NCBI GenBank assembly: GCA_018985225.1
Contig: JADGIF010000044.1
Span: 1-27,728 of the forward strand
Origin: Amoeboradix gromovi
Lineage: Eukaryota; Sanchytriomycota; Sanchytriomycetes; Sanchytriales; Sanchytriaceae
Direction of reading: 5' to 3'
DNA length: 27,728 nt
The notes beneath the pieces were generated by a model. That model saw nothing but the letters and a program-made list of their open reading frames with translations, was not told the origin of the DNA and searched no databases. The position numbers were made by a program, and so were the translations under genes. This document shows positions 9,209 to 18,682 of this stretch, one piece after another (the first letter of the stretch is position 1; the number at the start of each line of letters is the position of its first letter).

Positions 9209-10661
9209 TTATACCAGTTTGTCTTCGCTTCCATTTAAGTCTGCATGTAGATATATTTTCTTAAATCCACTCAATGCCGGGTGTGGTGAAAATGGACTGT
9301 CAGAGAGTTTGAGTCTCTTATTCTTCCAGTACGCATACATAATGAACAAAGCTAATACATCAACTACTAGGAAAAACAGTATTCCCATTAAAGGGTTTAT
9401 TTTATCTAACCCATTTTCACTCCGATGTATTTCAGTTAAGTGGCTAGTGTTATTGATCTAAGTCAGTATGAACTACCAGTGTCCCTTCTAAAAAATGCTT
9501 CAACATATGATAGGTGGTCTCTGGTTGATCTATAGGTACCATATGCGACGCATTATATATCTTCATATATAACAAGTTATTTTCACTTTGTATTTCAGCA
9601 GTTTTTATTCCATTAAGCACTATGGGTAAGGGATCATTCTTGAACCCTTGCTGGTTGTTCCAAGTCAGTTTCTTTATCATATTCTCTTGACCGATGTGAT
9701 TGCAGATAAAGTCCTTATCGCCATTAAATAACAAAACAGGAATCTGCTTTAATAGCTCAGGGAGAAGCTCAACAGAAGGTTTGCTCCGATCTGCACTTAG
9801 ATCTCTGTAAACCTTGGAGTTGCATTCCACCCACGTTTTATTGACGTGCAGCTTTTCCATTGTTGCTGGGCTTTGAAGATATTTGTACACTTGAGGTAGG
9901 GCATACGGCCAATTCTCACCACAACCGTTATCTTCAATTAATCTTATGTCATACATATTAGTGCATTTTCCGTTATTTATTATCCTGGTGCTTTGAAATA
10001 TGATGCCAGCAATCTGCTCACATTCAATATCAAATATTCTGTTTGACTTTTTAATTGAAGCTTCACATTTAGTCCATTTCTTCTCAATTTCAGAATTAAA
10101 TCTATCCAACAGTAAGCCATGTGCTTTTGAATACTCGATATAGCTTCGATATTGAGAAGATGGATCCATCCAGCCATTTCCCATTAGTAGCCCCTTAACA
10201 TTGAGATTGTATTTTAACAAACCCTGAGCAATATAAGGTATGTAAGTACCGGCATACGATTCCCCGGATAAGTATATCTCCATGTCCTTAAACTGTGGGT
10301 ACATATCTAGTAACTCGGCCATAAATTCAGTAAAATCGGTGACCACGTCTGCTTCTGAATTTGCGCCAATGCCTTGGCTAAAGCCCGTGTTCAACGGTTG
10401 ATCGACATAAACCATGTTGGCTAGCTTATGCCAGCCATATTCGTTATTGTCTTCTTGTTCGCCATTTACTCTCATAATTTTGGGGCCATTCTCAAGAAGC
10501 AGCCCAACATCACTGCTACATCCCGGTCCCCCGTTTAGCCAAATAACTAGCTTGTTGTTTACATGAGGAATATGATAATAGAAAAGACTGCCTTTCTTTA
10601 TATCTATGTAGCCAGCATAGGTCTTATCCTGGTGTATATAATGATTTTTTGAGCAGGTCAT
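9209..10661 (-). CDS. KEX1: Kex1-like serine carboxypeptidase (spliced, one 19-nt intron)
   Basis: S10-family serine carboxypeptidase with a C-terminal membrane anchor; the Golgi enzyme Kex1 trims basic C-terminal residues from pro-proteins. Exons are 10661..9477 and 9457..9209, 477 residues. Motifs: WLNGGPGCSS (oxyanion hole, about 41-50), LSGESYAGTY (catalytic Ser135), NGDKDFICNHIG (Asp, about 313-324) and NASHMVPIDQP (His373). Exon 2 encodes a Ser/Thr/Asn stretch, one transmembrane helix (NPLMGILFFLVVDVLALFIM) and a cytoplasmic tail ending EDKLV. Without splicing the anchor is lost and the protein ends eight residues after the junction. Oddity: ATG 10661 gives MTCSKNHYIHQ with no signal peptide. 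The frame is open upstream to a TGA at about 10713 and encodes hydrophobic residues (FFTLNIL, ALLIM) but has no ATG. It lies 52 bp from the UBC9 stop. Confidence 0.92.
9458..9476 (-). other. 19-nt spliceosomal intron in KEX1
   Basis: The sense sequence is GTAGTTCATACTGACTTAG (phase 0). It has GTA donor, CTGAC branch-like pentamer and TTAG acceptor. Its removal joins the catalytic domain to the anchor exon. Confidence 0.9.
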
Positions 10662-10712
10662 AATAAGTAAAGCTTGGCCTCGACGTAATATGTTGAGAGT
10701 AAAAAAATTTAT

Positions 10713-11192
10713 TCAGTCAGCAGGAAACCTCTTTACCAGCGCTTTTACCTTGTCGTTGTATGTTTTTTTATCTTTTCGGGCAAATAATTTCGCTGCTTCA
10801 CCATTAGCGGGACTTTTGATATTTGGAGTCTTTAGAAAGTCTCTAAGATTTATTAGTAGCGTTACTATGCTAATTGAAGGCTTCCAATCATTTTGTAGTA
10901 AACTCAAACATACATGGCCAGTAGTGTAAATATTTGGATGGAACAGGGCGGGCTTAAATATAACTTCAGGTGGATTCTGCGGATAAGAATCACTAAATAG
11001 CAGTTCCAGGTTGAAGAGTCCTCCTTCAAAAGGTGAACCATCGGGACCTGGAATTTTACATAACCAGATTTTGAAGTTCAATTCTCCTTTTGCAGTCTTC
11101 TTTGGTGCTGCAAAAAAGCCCGCAGGCCTTTCTTTCCTCATTCCTTTCCGCTCCTCTATTAATCTACTGAGCCATAGTCCCTCTTTTGACAT
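10713..11192 (-). CDS. UBC9: SUMO-conjugating enzyme Ubc9
   Basis: A 159-residue E2 with the Ubc9 signature rather than that of a ubiquitin E2. The N-terminus MSKEGLWLSRLIEERKGMRK...GFFAAP matches Ubc9's 'RL.EERK.WRK..P.GF.A.P'. The catalytic region is HPNIYTTGHVCLSLLQNDWK with active Cys95 and an HPN motif at 85-87. WKPSISIVTLLINLRDFL and the tail YNDKVKALVKRF correspond to the 'WRPAITIKQILLGIQDLL' and 'YEKRVRAQA' elements of the family. Start is ATG 11190-11192; the codon before is TTG. Divergent PCP1 starts only 13 bp away. Stop is TGA. No intron. Confidence 0.92.
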   Translation of the reverse strand: MSKEGLWLSRLIEERKGMRKERPAGFFAAPKKTAKGELNFKIWLCKIPGPDGSPFEGGLFNLELLFSDSYPQNPPEVIFKPALFHPNIYTTGHVCLSLLQNDWKPSISIVTLLINLRDFLKTPNIKSPANGEAAKLFARKDKKTYNDKVKALVKRFPAD

Positions 11193-11205
11193 CAACCCCG
11201 ATTGT
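11193..11205. promoter_or_regulatory. 13-bp bidirectional spacer UBC9/PCP1
   Basis: Only 13 bp lie between the two divergent start codons, so each gene's promoter must overlap the other's coding region, or the transcripts carry almost no 5' leader. Confidence 0.5.
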
Positions 11206-11960
11206 ATGAATAGAGTTGGTATTGGATTTGTTGGTGCAATATCGCTCGTGGAAGCAACTAAGTATGCGAATCCAAATTGGAGTCTTTATAGAACTGAGTG
11301 GTTTAAATCTATTAACAGAGCATTTAGGATCCATCCAACCGTTTTAACACTTACTGGAATAAATGTGGCAGTGTTTGCAGCTTGGCAATATCCTCCTATT
11401 CGTAATACCGTATCCAAGTATTTCACTTGTTCTAATATCAGTCAGTTTTCTGCGCCAAAGCCGTATCATTTTGTCGGTTGGTTATTTAGTACTTGCTCAC
11501 ATCAGAGTGTTATACATCTTGGTTGCAATATGCTTGCGTTCCAGTCTTTTGCACCTATAATATTATCACAAGTGGACAACTATGGATTCTCTGAGTTCTT
11601 TGTGACATCCGCTTTCTTATCATCTGCTGCTTCACTACTGTATAAGAAACGCTATGGCATAGTCAGATCTTCGGTTGGGCTATCAGGTGTGTTGATGGCA
11701 ATGCTGGCATTCACAGCATTAAAGTATCCGCATGTTAAAGTTAATTTAATGTTTATTCCTATTCCGTTTGAAATTCAATCAGGAATGGCCGCTGTTGTTG
11801 TAATGGATGTAATAGGCGTTATATTCAGATGGCAGTCGTAATTACCCTTTCACTTAGATTTGACCATATTGCTCATTTGGGCGGTGTAGCAGCGGGACTG
11901 CTCTACTATAATTATATGAAACTGCAGCCTAAGAAAAAGCACAGAGTGCTATGGCAGTAA
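11206..11960 (+). CDS. PCP1: Mitochondrial rhomboid protease Pcp1/PARL (spliced, one 20-nt intron)
   Basis: Intramembrane serine protease of the inner mitochondrial membrane (Pcp1/Rbd1/PARL), which processes Mgm1/OPA1-like substrates. Exons 11206..11837 and 11858..11960 give 244 residues. Features: hydrophobic segments; HLGCNMLAFQSF (TM2 His/Asn, about 104-115); VGLSGVLMA with catalytic Ser160; and, in exon 2, FDHIAHLGGVAAGL with catalytic His217. PARL proteins share the 'FDHAAHLGG' form. The intron falls six residues before that His, so the unspliced product (stop right after WQS) would be inactive. The frame is open upstream on the UBC9 antisense, but ATG 11206 is the natural start; no strong targeting leader is visible. 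Confidence 0.9.
11838..11857 (+). other. 20-nt spliceosomal intron in PCP1
   Basis: The sequence is GTAATTACCCTTTCACTTAG (phase 2, TC|A). It has GTA donor, TTCAC pentamer and TTAG acceptor. Retention puts an in-frame stop (TAA) within the intron. Confidence 0.9.
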
Positions 11961-12996
11961 AATAAGCAATAAACTGGATATCAAACTCAGGGCTTTTCTA
12001 TTTTTAATCGTGAGATCCGTTGCAGTTCACGGATCATAAATCTAGCAGTGCATCTGGTCAATTTCAATTGGTGTATACCAACTTGTACCCAAAGCAATAT
12101 GACCCCTACGGCTTTTTTGGTACACGTTTCTATAGTATCGAGATATATGGGCTCTACAAATTCTGTTTCAATAATCTCAAAACAGTATAGAGATGTAGCT
12201 TAAGATTGAAATTTGAGTTCATATATCAATTCTTTTATTTTCTACGCTTTGCATCTTCCATGGCACTTTCTTCAGGATGCTTAATACATACAACAGGAAC
12301 AGCATGATATGCACATCTATCGTGAATGGCAAAAGTTTGGTCTTCAAACGTTTTCAGAGGTCCGGCTTTAGTATCTTCATTCTTGAATCCATTGAATCTA
12401 TTTATTTACCTCCCTTCCGAGTAATTTAATAAATGAAGCCCATTCGGACAAAATGTCCTCATTTCCAAGTAGGAGAAACATCTAGAAACCATGGTCTCTT
12501 TCCAAAATTAACATTTTCCAGTGAGCTTTACTGTGTCAAACATAATATAAGCGTATAAGTCCAACCCAGCGGTTCAATTGTAATTATGATTCTAATCATT
12601 TTAATTGCATTTAGAAGTTGCGCCTTGCTATCGGAACTGAGGAGTTGATAAAGTTTTATTCTCCTCCATAAGGTAACATCGCAAAAAACGAATAGTCAGA
12701 GCTAACCCTTTTCTGCTAGCCTTGCATTAAATCAAATCTCCTTTAGGTTACAGCACTTTTTAATCTGATTCCCTCTGTTCTGGAATGCCGCAACTGTTTT
12801 CGACTAAAAGTTACACTAGCTATGAGAAAAACTGATGTTCCGCCTCCCATAGTTGTTGCAGTCTTTCGCCAGTTCTACTCTTCAAAACATTTTCATCCAC
12901 TGGTCCTAGAAAAGTTAGGGTACAATTTTGAGCATCGTTTGCGTGGATAGTCGTCTATTTGGAAACTGAAAGCCTGCGGTCACTTTGGCAAGTCTC
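11961..12996. other. 1-kb stretch with an unassigned short coding-like frame
   Basis: No complete gene. On the minus strand, frame 12408-12235 reads like protein (NRFNGFKNEDTKAGP..., TFAIHDRCAYHAVPVV, ending MEDAKRRK and TAA). An ATG-led frame just upstream at about 12480-12406 reads MFLLLGNEDILSEWASFIKL, in a different phase. No 19-20 nt consensus intron joins them. A second unbroken minus frame lies near 12830-12940. A perfect 7-bp hairpin (GATCCGT, 8-nt loop, ACGGATC) is at 12014-12035. Probably a broken gene or gene relic. Confidence 0.35.
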
Positions 12997-14610
12997 TCAT
13001 TTGCTGATGGTAGAATCAATCAGCTTTATTCTTTCAAGAGGCATATCATTTTCGTCTGTCTTAATGTCATTTATAGCGTGAACTGTATCTATACCATCAA
13101 TTACCTTCCCAAATACACTGTTCTTGCCATTCAACCACTCGCATTCTCTAACTGTAATAAAAAACTGACTGGTATTCGAATTGGGTCCTTTGTTAGCCAT
13201 GCTAACTACATACGCGTCATGCTTTAAACCTACCTCATCCTCAAAAGGGTGTCCAAATATGCTCTCTCCTCCAGTACCATCTCCGTTTGGATCTCCTGTC
13301 TGTATCATAAATCCCTTTACTATACGATGCCATGACATGTTGCGGTAATATCCGCTTTTTATTAGCTCTGTGAAGTTATATACAGTCTTTGAGCAATAGT
13401 CACCATATAACTTGATAGTAATATCGCCCTTGGATGTATGCAGAATGACTTGAGATGGTAAATCCGTTGGAATTTCTATTTTACTAATTTTTAGATCTTC
13501 TTGATCGATTTTCAAGATCTTCTCGTTCTCATGGTCCCTTAAATCCAAGGGGTCGCTGTTGTTGTATATGTAAAACCTGTTATCGCAAGTTGCTATAAGC
13601 ACAGGATCAATAGTTAACATTTCCTGTAAAGTTGGATTATTAGCAACCGCTAGTTGAAAATCGGTCAGATCTGCTTTAATATACTGAAATAGTACTACAT
13701 CGGTATGATATAAAGAGTCTAGCCTCCCATATTCCTTCAAAACTACCGGAATATCCTCATTTAGTCTTAGAGGAATTAATATGCATTTTATACTCTCAGG
13801 AGTTGGCACCAGTATATAATTATCGGTATAATCAAATGTGCAGCGTATTTTGGAACTGAAGTCAGCTTTATTTGAATCATTTAGTAGGTCAGGTATCTTT
13901 AAATCCAATAAACATTTGCCAGTGACTATGTTAAATACTCGCAGATTGTTATCTAAACACATAAAAGCACACAGCTCCCCGTTTTTACTCAATTTGATTG
14001 TAGCGGCAGATGTTTTTAGTTTGCTTAGCATGTACAAATCTGTTTTCAATTTAATTTTCCATTTTAAATGCCTTGGTTGATGAGGTTTTTCAAGAGTGTA
14101 AATTCCAATGACTCCAGAAGTATCGCAAGCTATTATAACATTTAGGGATGTGCTGTAAGACAGACAGGACAACTGAACGCTGTGCATGTTGATTGAACTT
14201 AAGAGATTGCAGTCAAGCGAGTAGATATCTATACTTTGGTTTGCTAGGACAATGCTGCTTGGGGTGCAAAGGCAAAACAGATACTTCAGGTGAATATCTT
14301 TTGTAAAGAAGACATCTAAAGTTAACAAATTAGTAATTTTGACGTTTGTGAGATCCTCTGAGTTACAAATAGTAATCAGCATCTCATTACAGATAAAAGC
14401 ATGAGTTATAGAATTATGCAGATGAATCTTTTTAATAAACTCAATTTTAGGCAAAGTCCACAACTGCAGCATACCTTCAGCTGAGATAGTACAGAGCATT
14501 TGCTTCTTATCGTAAATAAAAACGAATTTAATAGTACTCAAATGCATCCAAGATTCATGATAAGTAGTGCACTTTGGCAAATCATGTAGTTCCAACTTCC
14601 GTCGTTTCAT
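12997..14610 (-). CDS. PPWD1: WD40-cyclophilin peptidyl-prolyl isomerase (PPWD1 type)
   Basis: A 537-residue protein with an N-terminal WD40 propeller (about 20-380) and a C-terminal cyclophilin domain (about 386-537). The cyclophilin part has VILHTSKGDITIKLY, WHRIVKGFMIQTGDPNGDG (catalytic Arg in HRI), SMANKGPNSNTSQFFIT and the FGKVIDGIDTV turn. The WD40 part shows PPWD1-specific order: SWMHLSTIKFVFI, CDTSGVIGIYT, WKIKLKTDLYML, ATIKLSKNGELCAFMCLDNN, IVTGKCLLDL, and NPTLQEMLTIDPVLIAT before the linker. PPWD1 is a nuclear protein found in late spliceosomal complexes. Such a protein is absent from baker's yeast, which argues against a Saccharomycotina host. Complete, no intron, TGA stop. Confidence 0.9.
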   Translation of the reverse strand: MKRRKLELHDLPKCTTYHESWMHLSTIKFVFIYDKKQMLCTISAEGMLQLWTLPKIEFIKKIHLHNSITHAFICNEMLITICNSEDLTNVKITNLLTLDVFFTKDIHLKYLFCLCTPSSIVLANQSIDIYSLDCNLLSSINMHSVQLSCLSYSTSLNVIIACDTSGVIGIYTLEKPHQPRHLKWKIKLKTDLYMLSKLKTSAATIKLSKNGELCAFMCLDNNLRVFNIVTGKCLLDLKIPDLLNDSNKADFSSKIRCTFDYTDNYILVPTPESIKCILIPLRLNEDIPVVLKEYGRLDSLYHTDVVLFQYIKADLTDFQLAVANNPTLQEMLTIDPVLIATCDNRFYIYNNSDPLDLRDHENEKILKIDQEDLKISKIEIPTDLPSQVILHTSKGDITIKLYGDYCSKTVYNFTELIKSGYYRNMSWHRIVKGFMIQTGDPNGDGTGGESIFGHPFEDEVGLKHDAYVVSMANKGPNSNTSQFFITVRECEWLNGKNSVFGKVIDGIDTVHAINDIKTDENDMPLERIKLIDSTISK

Positions 14611-14640
14611 AAATGGGCAGAAATGAAAATAATGTGTTTA

Positions 14641-16060
14641 CTAAAACTTGAACTCGCCGAAATCCAGATCTAAAGATATCGATTCTAATTCTGGCTTGTC
14701 AAAAAAGAGCTTCGAATCAGTGGATATGTTGAACCTAGAATCGACAGGAATTAATGCTTCTGCCTTTATATGAAATTCTTTAATCGAAGACGGACCCTCA
14801 TCATAGATCTGCTCTGAGTTAAATTCATCTTTATTATCATTACTCTCGAGAGAGTTACTTTCACCTGCCGAATCTTCAATTGCTGGAGTTTCACCAGTTT
14901 CTTCTGGAACACTCAGACTCTTTTCATCAACAACATCTACGCCGTTTCTTAGAATACCCGAGTTATTCTCGAGTAAGTAGCTAATTATATTTGTAAACTT
15001 GTCCTAAATTAATTGGAAATACAAGGTATCCCGACTCGATATCTTTCCCATAATACTCTCGCTCCCATTTCGAGCATTCTATTGCAGAAACCTGTTCTTT
15101 CAATTTAGACTCTATGTCCTTAATTTTGGGTATTGCTTCTGATTTTGGGCTTGCTTCCTTGGGCTTAAGAATTTCATAAAGTGTTACAAATTTGGAAAAC
15201 TCAGTTTCTTCTATTAATGTTGTAGGTTTATGAAGACCCAATTCTCTTAGTTGCTCGTTCAGTACTAAGTTCTTCTGTATCACTACCTTTAGCATGTTGT
15301 AAAGATCTTCTAATTTACTTTTATATTCCCCTGCAATTACTTCTAAAAAAGTATCTTCTTTTGATTCCTCAAAAAGACTTTTTACTCTGCTAATTATCTC
15401 AAAATCTTGAATATTCTCATCAGAGGAGCTGTATTGTAAAATTTCTTGGCTCATCAGAATCGCAGTCTTGTAGTCTTCAATTGTACATTTTTGAACATTA
15501 GCTTTATTTGATCCGTTTTTTAGCTCTTGTTTTAATCTTTCAATTTCATTGTCTTTAAACCTCAGCTCATCTCTTAGTTTGTAAATTTCATCAGATTCAA
15601 TTTTTTTCTCTTTTATTGCACTCGCCATATAAAATAGATTTGATTTGCTTTCGCACCTGTCTATGCTATCTTTTGAGATTTTCTTACCGAAATCTTTCAA
15701 TACGTGGTTCCTATGTCTAACAAATGTAGAATTCCTTTTAAGAGATTTTTGGGATTCAGAATCTTCATCTACACTTGATTTAGTAGCTGCTCTCATGCTA
15801 TGCCTGAACGAGGTTTGACTAGGAATGCCTATGTTTAAGCTATTATTTCTTATATCAGTTACATCCAAGTACTGATTAGGTGCTGCTTCCGAGTCGTTTT
15901 TATTTATTATTACCTTGCTTATTTTTTTCTGAGATTGAAGACTTGACCTTGGTTCTGCAGCGTCTTTCTCAATAAATACCGCGTTGGTTTTTATTTTTGG
16001 GTTCTCCATTGCTACTTGGATGTCAATTGGTTTTCTTTTTACAGTCTGTCTTTTTGACAT
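14641..16060 (-). CDS. Coiled-coil protein, unknown (spliced, one 19-nt intron)
   Basis: Exons 16060..15023 and 15003..14641 give 466 residues. The N-terminal ~150 residues are basic and Ser-rich, probably disordered (MSKRQTVKRKPIDIQ, RHSMRAATKSS). Coiled coils follow at about 155-190 (YKLRDELRFKDNEIERLKQE) and 255-280. The C-terminal exon is acidic (EETGETPAIEDSAGESNS) and ends LDLDFGEFKF. Removing the 19-nt intron joins GYL to DKFTNIISYLLENN, giving 121 more codons to TAG; without splicing the protein stops nine residues past GYL. No family recognised; a cytoskeletal or kinetochore role would fit the composition but is inference. It ends 30 bp from the PPWD1 start on the same strand. Confidence 0.78.
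15004..15022 (-). other. 19-nt spliceosomal intron in the coiled-coil gene
   Basis: The sense sequence is GTATTTCCAATTAATTTAG (phase 0). It has GTA donor, TTAAT pentamer and TTAG acceptor. No homology guides this call; it rests on the consensus and the long open frame it restores. Confidence 0.8.
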
Positions 16061-16209
16061 GGCTTGAACCGACCAAGAAATTCAATTTGAACTTTATAAA
16101 ATAAAGTATTTTAGCTTTTAACCGCTGTGTTTCTGCCGATTTAACAGCTATTAAACTTGAAGATTATCAAGTTGCCGAATATATAACGTGGAGTATTTAT
16201 TTCTCAAAA

Positions 16210-16695
16210 ATGAAAGAAATACCCTACCATTCCAATTTCTCAAGAATCCCACTATTGTTGTGTCTTTATTCTATATGTGGCCCCATATACAAAATGTTTA
16301 TTATTCTAGAATTCTTATCAATCTATATCAAGCTTATCCCATTTACCCATATTTTTATCAACATCCATTATTTCTTCTTCGTTTTGATATTTCCGTTTGT
16401 ATCTGATCTAGACTTATTCTCTGTCATTCTTTTGTCTATATTAACATATTTTAAACGTAACTGGATTGCAGTCTTTAAGTTGTACTGGGGCTATTACTAT
16501 CCATCTAGTCTAGTCTGTTTAGTTTCCGTACTATTTAGTTGCTCTCCATTTATTCCAGTACTGACATTTATTTTTGTTCAATCAATTACATCTTTCCAGG
16601 TTGTTCAAGTAGTTTGGAAAACTCCATTCCAAACTGGTGCATTAATCTGGATCTCCAGTAATGAAGAGCGGACAGTGGGTTCAATCACAGTGTAA
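16210..16695 (+). CDS. Small multi-pass membrane protein, unknown
   Basis: A 161-residue frame with about four or five hydrophobic segments (IPLLLCLYSICGPIYKMFII, HYFFFVLIFPFVSDL, FSVILLSILTYF, SLVCLVSVLFSC, FIPVLTFIFVQSI) and a short polar C-terminus (NEERTVGSITV). Basic residues FKRNW separate the halves. No family recognised. The frame is open upstream to a TAA near 16105 and would add ADLTAIKLEDYQVAEYITWS, which looks protein-like, but has no ATG; a non-AUG start or missed 5' exon is possible. Divergent from the coiled-coil gene. Its placement at the edge of the decayed zone leaves some doubt that it is functional. Confidence 0.45.
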   Translation: MKEIPYHSNFSRIPLLLCLYSICGPIYKMFIILEFLSIYIKLIPFTHIFINIHYFFFVLIFPFVSDLDLFSVILLSILTYFKRNWIAVFKLYWGYYYPSSLVCLVSVLFSCSPFIPVLTFIFVQSITSFQVVQVVWKTPFQTGALIWISSNEERTVGSITV

Positions 16696-18682
16696 TTCTT
16701 TTTTCAAATAGGGCTATAGTACATTAGATGTTTGTCAAGGCCCAATTGTGACACTCTTCTCCTTGTTAAAAGTCCTGATCTACAAGAAAATCGAGTTTCT
16801 ACAGATAGAATGACGAAGCGAATCACTGCACTATAATCGTTACCCATCAAAAGGTATATGACTCTCTTTTCTTGCGTGGATGTGCATCGGATGTTTACTG
16901 TGAAAGAGGAAAGAGTATCAAGTATTATTAATTACACAATACTAGAAAGATTAAATTAGAATAATAGAGTTCATGCATCGAGATAAATGATTTACTCAAC
17001 TAAATTTGACAGCTGATTGAATGAGAAGCGACAACATAGATTTACCTTCAAAACGGGAATCACAAAAGCAAGTTTAGTGCGGTAGTCATCTCAGTCTTCC
17101 TGACAACTTGCATTACCATTTTAAATCAATTGACCATATTATTTCAGATTTTTGTTTCCTTCTCTATCATCTTATTCATATTAGTACCCTATACCTTACG
17201 TAGGACAAGCTCTAAATGCATCGTGTTCCATATTTTTCTGCTCAATTTGGAATCTCCTAGAGCGTCCTCTCATCGCTCTGCTCTTGCCATACTTGGATCT
17301 TGATTGCTTTGAACAATCGACTTTTGAGTGAACCATGGCTGAAGTATTTGAAATGATTAAGTTTAGCATTAGTTATCATGGACTTTGCTTCATAGAGTAC
17401 AACATGCTGATGAAGTTTTTATCTTGGCGATTCTGAAAATTTGTATACTGATTGTGTGATCCATATTTAGCATGCTCGTCTTTCATTCCTTGATAAATTT
17501 TGATATAAAACTTCTAGAATTTGTCATTCGATAACAGCACTACAGAAAAGTCAAAGGATTATCAGGTGCTAGATACATCAGCCTGAGTATAGAAAATGGG
17601 ACTTATACATTATGACTTGCACAGCGTCTACTCCTCATTAACTGTGTGTAAAGATCTCAAGGAAAGTTAGGAGGTGTCTTGCGTCATGGTCTTGTCATGC
17701 GTAACATTTAGAGGTGCTTATATCAGATATACCATTTCGTCCATCAGTAAATACAATATCATTCTTCCTGCTTTTAAGGATTTTTTATTGACCAAAGAGA
17801 CCCGCTTATCCTTAATTTCTTTAGTTCTTAGTATGAAGATCGCGTTCCAAGCAGTCGTATCAAAAAGGGACAAACTTTCAGCTACTGGACCCCAGTCACG
17901 ATTTGCGTAAAGTTTTTATACTCGCTGAGGCCAGAAAACGGATACTAATGGGGTAATTAACCTTGTACAGTTTATTACTTTCAAAAGTAGTCCAGTTATC
18001 TATGTTTTATTTAAATTCGGGTTATGCAACACATTATGGAACTTTATCTTCGCTAAGAGAACGGAGATGATTCTGGCACCAAACTTCCTTTTAATGAGTC
18101 ACGATAAAATCACCAAACCAGAGGTAGCATTGTTTGCAGCAGGTCTAATACTTCCGCCTTTACAGCTCCACATATGCCTTTGAGTATCTGGTAAAAAATT
18201 TAGGCTTATTTACAGCCTCGAAAAGCATATCACTACCTTTTGATTCCGCTGAATCAGGCTCTCATACAGATAAAAAGAGTTCAAAAACATAATAGATTGA
18301 TATGACATGCGTATCAGATATACAGGTGATTAATTATTGACCGTGGGGCAATAAGGCATTTGAAGCTGAATTATCGGCTTCCAGGGTTGAAACGGTGACA
18401 ATTTGGCAAGCTATCGGATGAGTAACAGATCATATAAAGATGCCAATTGAATTCAATACTCTTAAATTATGCTACTGTTGCCACGCCAAGTGCGCTCAGC
18501 GATCTCGAAAAGGTGCAATGTTATACCATCTGTGTAGTGAGATGTAGTCGTGAATAGGCATGTTTATGCTTTATGTTCGCAATAAAATCTATCGAGAAAT
18601 GATGAAAACTCGACTCGAGTGAACAACTACTATCATAAACTGACTGTCTATTTCTGTTTCTCAGGAAATTCTCGATTTATCC
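16696..18682. other. 2-kb gene-free decayed stretch upstream of the F1 relic
   Basis: No intact gene on either strand. A 78-codon frame at 17674-17910 has no recognisable motif and no conserved context. A stretch near 17015-17070 reading EKRQHRFTFKTGI vaguely recalls the N-terminal 'FTF..G' part of TnpB-like proteins, which would fit a degraded 5' half of the F1 element, but the spacing is poor. Otherwise nothing was recognised; no tRNA. Confidence 0.4.

Noticed and set aside
11011-11205. 65-residue N-terminal extension of the rhomboid
   Set aside because: It is the antisense of UBC9, with no targeting character; ATG 11206 is the better start.
14981-15003. 31-nt intron GTTTAC...CTCGAG in the coiled-coil gene
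   Set aside because: It also keeps the frame, but the 19-nt intron 15004-15022 fits the consensus of the other five and keeps more coding sequence.
17674-17910. 78-codon plus-strand frame
   Set aside because: No motif, poor context, and it sits in a stretch of broken frames.
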